DNA of 64,000 bases. Origin: JAICYJ01 sp038212095. GTDB taxonomy: Bacteria; Actinomycetota; Thermoleophilia; Gaiellales; JAICJC01. The notes beneath the pieces are model-generated. The model did not search any database, was not told where the DNA came from, and saw nothing but the letters and a program-made list of their open reading frames with translations. Position numbers and translations under genes: made by a program. Location of the stretch: positions 43,390 through 107,389 of the forward strand of contig JBBQUW010000008.1 of NCBI GenBank assembly GCA_038212095.1, written 5' to 3'. This document shows positions 41,811 through 49,714 of the stretch, piece by piece; positions within the stretch are counted from its first letter, which is position 1; every line of letters begins with the position of its first letter.

Positions 41811-43388
41811 TCAGGCGTGCGCTGTGCCCGCTGGGGGAAGCGCACTGCGGTCGCTGATCCCAAGCTTTCGGAAGACTCGTCCCAGATGGGTTTCGATCGT
41901 CCGCGGGCTGAGAAAGAGCAGTGCACCGATCTCGCGATTGGTGCGACCCTCCGCAGCGAGCGTCGCGATCTGGCGCTCCTGCGGCGTGAGCTCGTCACGT
42001 CCCTCCGGCGTCCGGGGACGGCGACGCTCGCCGCTTCCCCGGAGCTCACGTCTGGCCCGCTCGGCCCATGACGTGGCGCGCAGCTGTTCGAACGTGTCGA
42101 GCGCCCCTCCCAGCTCGCGGCGTGCGTCGCGACGACGGTTGGCCCGGCGGAGCCGCTCGCCGTAGCAGAGCCGGGTACGCGCAGCCTCGAACGCGTCTCC
42201 CACCCGCAGGAACAGCTGCAGCGACTCGTCGAACCGCGAGTCGTAATCCTCCACCTCGGGCAGCAGCGCACGGCAGCGGATGTAGGCTCCGAGCGGCTGA
42301 TCGAGGTGGACGTGGTCGGCCACGGCACCGAGGCGGCTTCGCGCATCGTCGAGTCGTCCGGCGCGGATGTAGGCCTCGATCAGGTCGAGCGCGTTCGCGG
42401 ACAGCTGCTCGATCGTGTAGCGCTCGGTCTGCTCACGGCTCGCGATCGCGAGATCCGGACGACCCGCGCCGAGCGCGAGCAGGCAACGCGAGTTGCGTTC
42501 GTACGCGAGGATCGGCGCAGCCGTCCCCACATACAGTGCGGCCGCCGTGTTCAGCTCTTCGAAGCGCTCGGCCTCACCGCGGCGAGCGGCGATCTCGGCT
42601 TGCCGGCTGAGGGCGATGCCGACGCTGGTGAGCTGCCCGGTGTCCTCCCCCAGCCGGACAGCCTCCGCGAGCCGGGCGTCGGCCTGATCCCACGCGCTGA
42701 CGTCGATCTGCACGCCGGCGAGCTCCGCGAGTGCTTGGACAACGACGCCGGCGAGCCCAAGCTCCCGTGCGCGATCGACCGCCTGCTTGAGCAGCTCACA
42801 CGATCGGTGCGGGTTGCTGCGCCACCACGCACAGTCGGCTGCCAGCATCAGCGTGCGCGGATCTGACCGGCGCGTCGGGTCGCTCATGATGGCGGCCTCG
42901 GCAGCATCGAGGAACACCTTTGCCTCCTGCGTTGACCCCTGTCGTGATAACTCCCAGGCGAGCACGTAGTCGAACAACGGGTCGTCGCTGTCGCTTGCGG
43001 CGGCGCGGGCGGCCCGCGCGAGCTCGACATTCGGCTCGGTATCCCATCCCGGCCAGAACGCGTGCACCGCGTCGGCCATCAGGTACGCAGCCCTCGTCGA
43101 GTCGAGCGGTGCGACGGCCTCGGCTTCGGCACGCAGCGTCGCCGCCACCTCGTCCGCGGCTCCACCCGACTGTGAGGCGATCCGGGCGCGGACGCGAACG
43201 ATGTCGGCATGCAGGAGCGGGTCGCTGCAGGCAGCCAGAGCGGCATCGGCCGCCTGGTGTGCAACGGCGCTCGCCCCCGCCTGCCACGCCGCCTCACTGG
43301 CAGCCAGGAGCCGGCGCGCCCGCGTGTTCGGGTCGAGAGTGAGCTCGGCCGCGCGGCGCCAGGCGGCGGCCGCCGCCGGATCCTCCCG
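41811..43388 (-). pseudogene. LuxR-family (LAL) regulator, 5' end missing
   Basis: The C-terminal 525 residues of a large ATP-binding LuxR regulator. TPR-like helical repeats are followed by the LuxR DNA-binding domain (ELTPQERQIATLAAEGRTNR, REIGALLFLSPRTIETHL, FRKLGISDR). A GTG at 43146 could serve as a start, but the frame continues upstream with unmistakably homologous sequence (AAELTLDPNTRARRLLAASE, AAWQAGASAVAHQAADAAL) up to 43388, where it is broken by a stop in sequence belonging to another gene. The N-terminal AAA ATPase domain of about 400 residues is absent. The remaining protein could only act if expressed from the internal start. Confidence 0.75.
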
Positions 43389-43390
43389 TC

Positions 43391-43588
43391 AGGGCCGGGA
43401 CGTCGGTCGCCAGCCTGACCAATCTGATCTCGAGCCAGACTCAGGCCGCGCAGAATGCCGCGTCCAGCAGCACCGGCTTCAGCTGGTCGGCGGCCGCGAT
43501 CGGCGCGCTGGCCGCAGCCGCGATGTGCGTCGTGGTGTTCGGACTCGTGCTCACCGGTCGCCGCAGCAACGACCCGAAGCCGGCGTAG
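43391..43588 (+). pseudogene. C-terminal fragment of a membrane-anchored protein
   Basis: On the plus strand a coding-looking tail begins at the same point where the LuxR gene breaks off: AGTSVASLTNLISSQTQ, AAQNAASSSTGFSWSA, then a membrane helix (AAAIGALAAAAMCVVVFGLV) and the basic end TGRRSNDPKPA before a stop. A Ser/Thr-rich stalk, membrane helix and positive tail describe the C-terminus of a surface-anchored protein. There is no start codon in its own frame after the break, and a perfect hairpin follows. The rest of the gene is missing. Confidence 0.55.
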
Positions 43589-43618
43589 CGCTCGCTGCCC
43601 GATACCGTCCTCGACCAC

Positions 43619-43654
43619 AACCGGGGGGCCGCACCACCAGGCGGCCCCCCGGTT
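43619..43654 (+). terminator. Hairpin terminator after truncated gene
   Basis: A perfect 14-bp inverted repeat (aaccggggggccgc / gcggccccccggtt) with an 8-base loop, 30 bases after the fragment's stop at 43588. Confidence 0.8.
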
Positions 43655-43690
43655 CGGCGAGACGGCACGCAAGAGCGAGTCGCGGTGGCA

Positions 43691-43696
43691 TAGAAT
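43691..43696 (+). promoter_or_regulatory. -10 box TAGAAT, leaderless-type
   Basis: TAGAAT ends 8 bases before the GTG at 43705, the first gene of the ADH-SDR-M24 operon. No ribosome-binding site lies between. Confidence 0.5.
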
Positions 43697-43704
43697 CGCG
43701 CCGC

Positions 43705-44640
43705 GTGAAGGCGCTCGTCTATACCCGTCCCAACGAGGTGCGCGTACTCGAGGTGGAGGAGCCCACTCAGGGTGCGGGCGACGCGATCGTGCAGGTGGCG
43801 GTGGCGGGCATCTGCGGCAGCGAGCTGCACGGCATCCGGCGGCCCGGCTTTCGGGTGCCGCCGCTGGTGATGGGTCACGAGGTGACGGGTACCACTGGGG
43901 ACGGCAGGCGAGTCGTGGTGAATCCCATCCTCTCCTGCGGCGGCTGCGATCTGTGCCTGGCCGGCCGCACCCAGCTCTGCCGCGAACGGACGATGATCGG
44001 TGTGCATCGCGCGGGTGGGTTCGCGGAGCGGGTGGCGGTGCCGGAATCCGCACTGCACGAGCTGCCCGGCGGTGTGACGTTCGAGACGGCCGCGCTGGTC
44101 GAGCCGCTGGCGAACGCCGTGCACGCGTGGGGCCTGGCCGGCGATGCCACCGGCGCTCGCGTGGCGATCATCGGCGGAGGGACGATCGGGCTGGTCTGCC
44201 TGCTGCTTGCCCACGATCGCGGTGCCGCCTCGGTCGAGGTGGCCGACCTGTCCGAACAGCGGCGGGCGCTGGCGCTTCGGTTGGGCGCGGACGCCGCACC
44301 GGAGAGGCTTGACGGTGAGTACGACCTGATCTTCGAGGCGGTCGGGCTGGCCGGTACGCGGCGCGATTCACTCGCCCATCTGCGCCCGGGCGGGACGGCC
44401 GTGTGGCTGGGCCTTACCGACTCGGAGGCGCCGCTTGACGGGCCCGACCTGGTGCGATTCGAGAAGCGCGTAGTCGGCTCGTTCGCTTACACCGTCGCGG
44501 AGTTCCGGCGGGCGCTGGCCGATGCCGGCCGCTATGACCTGCGCTGGGCGGAGTCGTTCCCGCTGGACGACGGTGCCGACATCTTCGGCCAGCTCGCATC
44601 CGGCCGCACCGACATCGTCAAAGCCCTGCTGCGGCCGTAG
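43705..44640 (+). CDS. Zinc-dependent medium-chain dehydrogenase
   Basis: A 311-residue alcohol/sorbitol/threonine-dehydrogenase-type enzyme. Catalytic zinc residues: Cys37 in GICGSELHG and His58-Glu59 in MGHEVTG. Structural zinc cysteines: Cys78, Cys81, Cys84 and Cys92 in CGGCDLCLAGRTQLC. The Rossmann domain carries RVAIIGGGTIGLVCLLLA, then VEVADL with an acidic residue that favours NAD over NADP. It is 30-40 residues shorter than typical members. The SDR gene follows after six bases, so both probably act on the same alcohol/ketone or sugar route; substrate unknown. Confidence 0.9.
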   Translation: MKALVYTRPNEVRVLEVEEPTQGAGDAIVQVAVAGICGSELHGIRRPGFRVPPLVMGHEVTGTTGDGRRVVVNPILSCGGCDLCLAGRTQLCRERTMIGVHRAGGFAERVAVPESALHELPGGVTFETAALVEPLANAVHAWGLAGDATGARVAIIGGGTIGLVCLLLAHDRGAASVEVADLSEQRRALALRLGADAAPERLDGEYDLIFEAVGLAGTRRDSLAHLRPGGTAVWLGLTDSEAPLDGPDLVRFEKRVVGSFAYTVAEFRRALADAGRYDLRWAESFPLDDGADIFGQLASGRTDIVKALLRP

Positions 44641-44646
44641 CTGCGA

Positions 44647-45411
44647 ATGCGTGGCCTTACCGGCAAGGGTGTGTTGGTCACGGGCGGTACCCGCGGCATC
44701 GGCATGGCGGCGGCGCGGCGCTTCCTGGAGGAGGGCTGCCGCGTGTTCGTGTGCGGGCTGGAGCGCGATCAGCTCGATCAGGCGGTGCGCGAACTGGCCC
44801 TCATCGGCCACGCCGCCGGCGCCGTCTGCGACCTTCGCGTCGAGGCAGAGGCGGTGGCGATGGTGGCCGAGGCGGCGGCATGGCTGGGCGGCATCGACGT
44901 GCTCGTCAACAATGCCGGCATCGCGGTGCGCGAGCCGTTTCTCGAGGTGGCGGTCGATCGCTTCGACGATGTCATATCCGTCAATCTGCGCGGCGCCTTC
45001 ATCGTCGCCCAGGCGGTCGCCCGCCACATGGTGGAGCGCGGCGGCGGCACGATCATCAACATGTCCTCCACCAACGGGCTGGCCGGCGAGGCCGGCTACG
45101 CGCCGTACAACGCGACCAAGGCGGCGATCCTGGTGCTGACGCAGACGATGGCCGTCGAGTTGGCCGGGCGGGGTGTGCGCGTCAACGCTGTCTGCCCGGG
45201 ATTCATCCAGACGCCGCTGAACGACTCGATCGCCGCCGGCCTGGGCGGCGAGCGGTTCGTGGCCGACTACGTGCGCGAGAACATCCCGCTGGCTCGTGCC
45301 GGCCAGCCCGACGAGGTGGCCGCGCTGTGCGCCTTCCTGGCCTCGGACGATGCCTCGTTCATCACCGGCACCGGCGTCGTCATCGACGGCGGTCAGACCG
45401 CGGTCATGTGA
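44647..45411 (+). CDS. Short-chain dehydrogenase/reductase
   Basis: A 254-residue SDR oxidoreductase. The cofactor loop VLVTGGTRGIGMAAARR is near the N-terminus, VLVNNAGIAV gives the NNAG motif, INMSSTNG holds the catalytic Ser, and YAPYNATKAAI the Tyr-x-x-x-Lys pair. The end DDASFITGTGVVIDGGQT is the classic FabG-like C-terminus. It lies in an operon with the zinc dehydrogenase (6 bases upstream) and the M24 peptidase-like gene (4-base GTGA overlap downstream). Substrate unknown. Confidence 0.93.
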   Translation: MRGLTGKGVLVTGGTRGIGMAAARRFLEEGCRVFVCGLERDQLDQAVRELALIGHAAGAVCDLRVEAEAVAMVAEAAAWLGGIDVLVNNAGIAVREPFLEVAVDRFDDVISVNLRGAFIVAQAVARHMVERGGGTIINMSSTNGLAGEAGYAPYNATKAAILVLTQTMAVELAGRGVRVNAVCPGFIQTPLNDSIAAGLGGERFVADYVRENIPLARAGQPDEVAALCAFLASDDASFITGTGVVIDGGQTAVM

Positions 45412-46469
45412 CCGACGAGCGCTGCCTGAGGGTGGTCGCGGCGATCGCCGAGGTGGGGGCCGACTGGGCGCTCCTCACCTCCCCTGCGGCCGTGCGCTAC
45501 GCGACCGGATTCGCCGAACGGCCGGACGGAGGCGGGTCGCACAGCTGTGCGCTCGTTGATAGCGGTGGCTCCGCGTTGCTGGTGACCGAGCATCTCGATG
45601 CGGCTGCCGAGTTGTATCCGGGGGTTGCGGTGCGTGGGTACCGCGACGAGTACGTGGCAGCCGTGGCCGCCGCGAAGGAGTCGATGGGACTCGGCGGCGT
45701 GGTCGCGGTCGAGTCGGCATCGTGTCCAGGCTCGCTGCTGGCCGGCCTGCAATCGTCCGGGCAGCGTGACATCACGCTGGCTCTCGCCCGTCAGCGGGCC
45801 ACCAAGACCCGCGATGAGCGCGACCAGCTTCGCTGGTGCGCGCAGCTGACCGGCATCGGGCAGCACGAAGCTGCCGCGGGCGCCGAGCGGGGCGTGACCG
45901 AGCTCGAGCTGTTCGGCCGAGTGCAGGCCGCGATGGAACGGGCCGAGGGCAGCCGCATCACCTTGGCCGGCGATCTCGTCTCCGGCCGCGACCGCACCGC
46001 AGCCGTCGGCGGCCTGCCCAGCGACCGCATGATCGGCGAGGGTGATCCCGTGATCTGCGACCTGGTGCCACGGTCGCGTGGCTACTGGGGTGACTCGTGC
46101 ACGACGCTACTGGTGGGAGCCGCCGATCCGCGGCTCGAGGAGATGCACGCGGCGGCGGCGCAGGCCCTCAGTCACGCTGCGGAGCTGTTGCGGCCCGGGC
46201 TCTCGGCCCGCGTGCTCGACGGCGAGGTGCGACGCGTGCTGGCAGCCGCGGGGCTGAGCTACCCGCACCACACAGGTCACGGCGTGGGCACCGAGCCGCA
46301 GGAGCTGCCGCGGATCGTGCCCGAGAGCACCGACACGCTCGAGGCGGGGATGGTCGTCGCGATCGAGCCGGGCGCGTACGACCCCGAGGTGGGCGGTGTC
46401 AGGTTGGAGTGGCTGTTCGAGATCACCGAGACGGGGAGCACGTTGCTGAGTCCGTATTCGTTGAGTTGA
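45408..46469 (+). CDS. M24-family peptidase/creatinase-like protein
   Basis: A 353-residue protein: N-terminal creatinase-type domain (about 1-125, SPAAVRYATGF) and a C-terminal pita-bread domain. Metal-site residues are visible: CDLVPRSRGYWGDSC (two Asp), HHTGHGVG (His), VAIEPGAYDPE (Glu) and VRLEWLF (Glu). Family members are Xaa-Pro peptidases, or enzymes on small amidines such as creatine. Linkage to two dehydrogenases suggests a catabolic route for an amino-acid derivative, which is inference. Start is the GTG overlapping the SDR stop. Confidence 0.85.
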   Translation: MTDERCLRVVAAIAEVGADWALLTSPAAVRYATGFAERPDGGGSHSCALVDSGGSALLVTEHLDAAAELYPGVAVRGYRDEYVAAVAAAKESMGLGGVVAVESASCPGSLLAGLQSSGQRDITLALARQRATKTRDERDQLRWCAQLTGIGQHEAAAGAERGVTELELFGRVQAAMERAEGSRITLAGDLVSGRDRTAAVGGLPSDRMIGEGDPVICDLVPRSRGYWGDSCTTLLVGAADPRLEEMHAAAAQALSHAAELLRPGLSARVLDGEVRRVLAAAGLSYPHHTGHGVGTEPQELPRIVPESTDTLEAGMVVAIEPGAYDPEVGGVRLEWLFEITETGSTLLSPYSLS

Positions 46470-46487
46470 GCGGCGCGGCGGGGCCGG

Positions 46488-47072
46488 CTACGCAGCGGTT
46501 CCGTGGACTGTGTCGAGAAACGCCAGCACGCGCTCGGTGAGGAGCGCCGCAGCCGCGACGTCGTAGGCCGGCAACGAGGAGTCGGCGAAGAGGTGCTCCT
46601 CTCCGGGATAGAGGAACAGCTCGCCGCGGTCGGTCGACTCGACGAGCGCCCGCGCGGCCTCGATGTCCTCGGCGAAGAAGGGATCGGCCTGCTTGCCGTG
46701 CACCTGCACCGGTACTACGTCGGGCCAGGCGTTCCCGAACTCCGAGACGGGAAGGCAGCCGTACATCAGCACAGCGCCGCGCGCCAGCGGCCGGGTCTGG
46801 GCGAGCTGCTGGGCGGGCCCGGCGCCGAACGAGAAGCCTGCGTAGACGACCTCGGGGCTGAACTGCTGGGCGGCGTCGATGCCGCGATCGTTCAGCGCGC
46901 CGAACCCCGCCTCACGCGCGTACGCCATGCCCTCCTCGATGGTGGCGAAGCGGCGCCCGTCGAACAGATCGGGCGTGTGCACCGCGTGGCCGGCGTGGCG
47001 CAGCTGGTCGGCGAACGACCGCACACCGTCGGTCAGCCCCTGGACGTGGTGGTAGAGCACAACCTCAGCCAT
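46488..47072 (-). CDS. Dienelactone-hydrolase-family protein
   Basis: A 194-residue alpha/beta-hydrolase of the DLH family. The nucleophile elbow reads AGFSFGAG with Ser81, a serine where classic dienelactone hydrolases have cysteine. The acid is in VHGKQADPFF and the histidine in PGEEHLFAD. Other blocks: AEVVLYHHVQGL at the start, HTPDLFDG. Substrates are probably small esters or lactones. It is divergent from an ArsR-family regulator with less than 70 bases between, so that regulator may control it. Ribosome site ggggg before the ATG. Confidence 0.88.
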   Translation of the reverse strand: MAEVVLYHHVQGLTDGVRSFADQLRHAGHAVHTPDLFDGRRFATIEEGMAYAREAGFGALNDRGIDAAQQFSPEVVYAGFSFGAGPAQQLAQTRPLARGAVLMYGCLPVSEFGNAWPDVVPVQVHGKQADPFFAEDIEAARALVESTDRGELFLYPGEEHLFADSSLPAYDVAAAALLTERVLAFLDTVHGTAA

Positions 47073-47119
47073 CTTTGACCCCCGTTATTGATCCGTATAT
47101 GTGGAACGTTTGGAGATGT

Positions 47120-47125
47120 TAGTCT
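47120..47125 (+). promoter_or_regulatory. -10 box TAGTCT, leaderless-type
   Basis: TAGTCT ends 8 bases before the GTG at 47134 and supports that start of the ArsR-type regulator over ATG/GTG codons at 47101 and 47116. Confidence 0.45.
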
Positions 47126-47133
47126 GTTCGCAC

Positions 47134-47715
47134 GTGGCGAGCAACTTGACTCCTCCCGACTACCAGCTCGCCGACCGGATCGCGCTCAGCCGCCCTGTGC
47201 AGGTGAAGGCGATCGGCCACCCCCTCCGAACGACGATCCTCGGCCTGCTCCACGAGCGAGCGGCCTCGGTGACCGAGCTCGCAATCGCGCTCGAGCGACC
47301 CAAGAGCACGGTTGCGCACCACGTCAAGGTGCTCGCCGATGCCGAGCTGGTGCGGGTGGTGAGGACGCGGCGGGTACGGGCGATCGACGAGCGCTTCTAC
47401 GGCCGGACGGCCAGGATGTTCTACGTCGCCGTCGACCGGGCGGCGGGGGGCGAGGATCTGCCGCGAGACTTCAACGACTTCGAGGTGGCCGCTCGCGAGT
47501 CGTCCGAGGCCTTCGGCAACGGGAAGCTGTGGGGGTTCATCCGTCACACGCGCATCTCGGAGGCACAGGCGTCCGACTTCTGGGAGCGGATGGCGGAACT
47601 GGTGGCGGAGTTCGATCAACTCCCACGGTCGGGCGAGACGATGTACGGCTTCGCCGTCGGCGTCTATCCCACCAGCCAGCCCACGCTTCCCAGCGGCGGC
47701 GAGCACGCCGGCTGA
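47134..47715 (+). CDS. ArsR-family transcriptional regulator
   Basis: A 193-residue DNA-binding protein. The winged helix-turn-helix lies at about 20-100: VQVKAIGHPLRTTILGLLHE, then SVTELAIALERPKSTVAHHV as recognition segment, KVLADAELVRVV and the wing with RTRRVRAIDE. No CxC metal motif of the ArsR metal sensors is present, so the signal is something else. The 95-residue C-terminal domain (ending YGFAVGVYPTSQPT) probably binds ligand or mediates dimerisation. Likely target: the divergent DLH gene and itself. Confidence 0.85.
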   Translation: MASNLTPPDYQLADRIALSRPVQVKAIGHPLRTTILGLLHERAASVTELAIALERPKSTVAHHVKVLADAELVRVVRTRRVRAIDERFYGRTARMFYVAVDRAAGGEDLPRDFNDFEVAARESSEAFGNGKLWGFIRHTRISEAQASDFWERMAELVAEFDQLPRSGETMYGFAVGVYPTSQPTLPSGGEHAG

Positions 47716-47722
47716 GCCGAGG

Positions 47723-48070
47723 CTACGCGGGATCGCGGCCGAGAAACGTCTGTTCGAGGGTGCCCGACTCGTGAATCGAGGCGACGAGCAGCGGCTGGTC
47801 GCCGGTGTTCCGAAAGCCGTGTGGCGTCTCCGGCGGCACGACGAGCATCTGATTGGCGGACAGCTCCACGACCTCATCCCCGGCGGTCCAGCGGCCGCTC
47901 CCCTCGAAGAGAACAAAGGTCTCCGAATAGGGATGCACGTGCAGCTCCACCGCCGCACCCGGCGGCGTCCGGGCGACGAAGACAGAGATCCCGACGCCGG
48001 CCCTCGGGAGGCCCTCAAAGAGCGATGCGGTGGGGCTGAACTTCAGCTCGTCCAAGTGGAAGACGTCCAT
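47723..48070 (-). CDS. Cupin-domain protein
   Basis: A 115-residue single-domain cupin. Motif 1 is visible as ELHVHPYSETFVLFEGSGRW (His, His, Glu metal ligands), and motif 2 as NQMLVVPPETPHGFRNTGD with its histidine. Substrate unknown. It is convergent with the ArsR gene, 7 bases apart. TAGGTT on the minus strand lies 6 bases before the ATG, so the mRNA is probably leaderless. Confidence 0.88.
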   Translation of the reverse strand: MDVFHLDELKFSPTASLFEGLPRAGVGISVFVARTPPGAAVELHVHPYSETFVLFEGSGRWTAGDEVVELSANQMLVVPPETPHGFRNTGDQPLLVASIHESGTLEQTFLGRDPA

Positions 48071-48076
48071 GGCCGA

Positions 48077-48082
48077 AACCTA
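48077..48082 (-). promoter_or_regulatory. -10 box TAGGTT, leaderless-type
   Basis: Reads TAGGTT on the minus strand, 6 bases before the cupin ATG at 48070. It overlaps a plus-strand TAGCCT (48081-48086), which could serve the divergent transporter gene. Confidence 0.45.
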
Positions 48083-48107
48083 GCCTCTGTCGAACTCGAG
48101 CATCGCT

Positions 48108-49157
48108 ATGCGGATCGACGTGGAGTTGGAACAGCTCGCTCATCTCGGCGTACTTGGGGCTCTTGTGCGGTTGGGCCTCAGCAAAGAACTACTCGAGATG
48201 AGCTTAGTCAATGCCAACACGGCTGTGCGGGAGGCGGCGTTCGAGCGTCGCTGGCAGGTGCTTCGGATCTTCGCTATCGCGGTGGCGGTGCAGATGCTGC
48301 TGTTGCCGGGGCTGATCGCCGAAGGCGTGCCGGTGACGAGGATTGGGCTGTACCCGCTGTCGGAGATCGTCGGCGGACTCATCTTTGGGTGTGGTATGGC
48401 GCTTGCGGGCGGATGTGTGACCGGGATCCTGTGGCGATCAGGGACGGGCTCGGTGGCAGCGGGTTTGGCCGTCGTCTCCTTCGGCGCCGGCGAGCTTCTG
48501 ATCCGTCACTCGGGCCGCGGGGCGATGCGGTGGCTGGATACCGCCGGAGGCCACTCCTCCACCTCCACGCTGCAGGGAGTTGTCCACGTTCGGTACGCTC
48601 CGCTCGCCCTTGGGCTGGGGGCAGTAACGCTGCTGGCGCTCCTTGCCTGGTCACGACGCGGAGCAGTTTGGGGCGCTGGCCTTGGCCTCCTGGGAGCGGC
48701 AGCGTGGGTCGTCGCAGACTGGGTCGGGTATGGATACGGCCTGGGGTTCGTTGGTACAGCGAGCGCTGTACAGCACTCGCTGGAACGGGGTGGGCTGGAC
48801 TCGCTGTCGTTTCAGGTGTACCTGGCGCTTGGCGTGATTGCAGGCGCGTCGCTCGCTGCCCACGGAGCGATTCGCGTTCCGTCGCCGGCGCGGGCCGGCA
48901 GGGCCGTGGCGGGGGGCGTGCTGATGGGCGTTGGCGGAAACGTCGCCCACGCCTGCAACATCGGCCACGGCCTGACGGGGATCCCGCTGCTCTCGCTTGG
49001 ATCGATGCTGGCCACCGCCAGCATGGCCGTCGGCGTCATCGCCACATGGCTGCTGCTGCGAACGTCCCCCGCGCTACGTGGCCGGGAACATCGCCGCGTC
49101 CGCGATCCCCGACCGCGCCAATCACCACGACGTGGCCGGCCCCGCTCTGAGCCTTAA
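48108..49157 (+). CDS. YeeE/YedE-type sulfur transporter
   Basis: A 349-residue membrane protein with about eight helices. Two family blocks are clear: IFGCGMALAGGCVTGILW near residue 95 and GVGGNVAHACNIGHGLTGIP near 280, each with a conserved cysteine thought to pass thiosulfate or sulfur through the membrane (as in TsuA). The usual first helix with its GxxxGFxxQRxxFC motif is not recognisable; residues 1-55 are only moderately hydrophobic, so the N-terminus may be altered or the start mis-set (an ATG at 48198 is alternative). No TusA-like partner is adjacent. The Arg-rich tail is probably disordered. Confidence 0.78.
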   Translation: MRIDVELEQLAHLGVLGALVRLGLSKELLEMSLVNANTAVREAAFERRWQVLRIFAIAVAVQMLLLPGLIAEGVPVTRIGLYPLSEIVGGLIFGCGMALAGGCVTGILWRSGTGSVAAGLAVVSFGAGELLIRHSGRGAMRWLDTAGGHSSTSTLQGVVHVRYAPLALGLGAVTLLALLAWSRRGAVWGAGLGLLGAAAWVVADWVGYGYGLGFVGTASAVQHSLERGGLDSLSFQVYLALGVIAGASLAAHGAIRVPSPARAGRAVAGGVLMGVGGNVAHACNIGHGLTGIPLLSLGSMLATASMAVGVIATWLLLRTSPALRGREHRRVRDPRPRQSPRRGRPRSEP

Positions 49158-49334
49158 CCGCGCGCTTCGATCTGGCGCTCCGCGACCGGCTGCGCGCCCG
49201 CAGGCCAGCCCTCGAGCGATAATTGGTGGTCTATGCCACTGCCTCTTGCGCTGGTCGAAATCAGCCCTGTACCATTAGCTTGGGTTCAGCAGAGACAGCC
49301 CGGTTCGGAATCATCTCGGACTCCAAGGTTTGCC

Positions 49335-49709
49335 ATGAATCCTCTCGGCGTGATCGAAGTCGAACACCACCATGACGACCTGTGGGTGGTCACGCTCGCG
49401 GGCGAATACGATCTCTCAAACGCCCACCAGATCGAGCAGAAACTGGCCGACGTTCACACGCACGGCACGCGCGTCGTGCTTGACCTCAGCCGCACCACCT
49501 TCATGGACAGCACCGTCGTCGGCGTAATCCTGCAGGAACGCCACCGCGCCGCCACCGACCCCGACAACGCCCTCGCGGTGGTCGCGCCCGACGGCTCGCC
49601 CGCCCGCCGCATCCTCGACCTGGTTCACCTGCGCGGCGTGCTGCTCGCGGAGAGCCTCGAAGACGCCGTCACGGGCCTCTCGGCTGGGGGAGCCCAGCCC
49701 GCGGGATGA
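49335..49709 (+). CDS. STAS-domain anti-sigma factor antagonist
   Basis: A 124-residue STAS protein. The strand VVTLAGEYDLSNAHQIE and the block VVLDLSRTTFMDSTVVGVIL are diagnostic; the serine in MDSTVVG is the site phosphorylated by an anti-sigma kinase and dephosphorylated by SpoIIE-type phosphatases. When dephosphorylated it binds the anti-sigma factor and frees the sigma factor. No kinase or sigma gene is beside it; a SpoIIE-type phosphatase is encoded at 30557. The start at 49335 is taken from the domain boundary and an aagg stretch upstream. Confidence 0.88.
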   Translation: MNPLGVIEVEHHHDDLWVVTLAGEYDLSNAHQIEQKLADVHTHGTRVVLDLSRTTFMDSTVVGVILQERHRAATDPDNALAVVAPDGSPARRILDLVHLRGVLLAESLEDAVTGLSAGGAQPAG

Positions 49710-49714
49710 CGCCG

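Noticed and set aside
44751..45407. Plus-strand frame running into the M24 gene
   Set aside because: The part before 45408 is an out-of-frame reading of the SDR gene; the M24 gene starts at the GTG overlapping the SDR stop.
47085..47118. Imperfect inverted repeat TCC-GTATATGT-GGA before the ArsR gene
   Set aside because: Tempting as an operator, but the arms match over only three outer bases plus an AT core, which is too weak to list.
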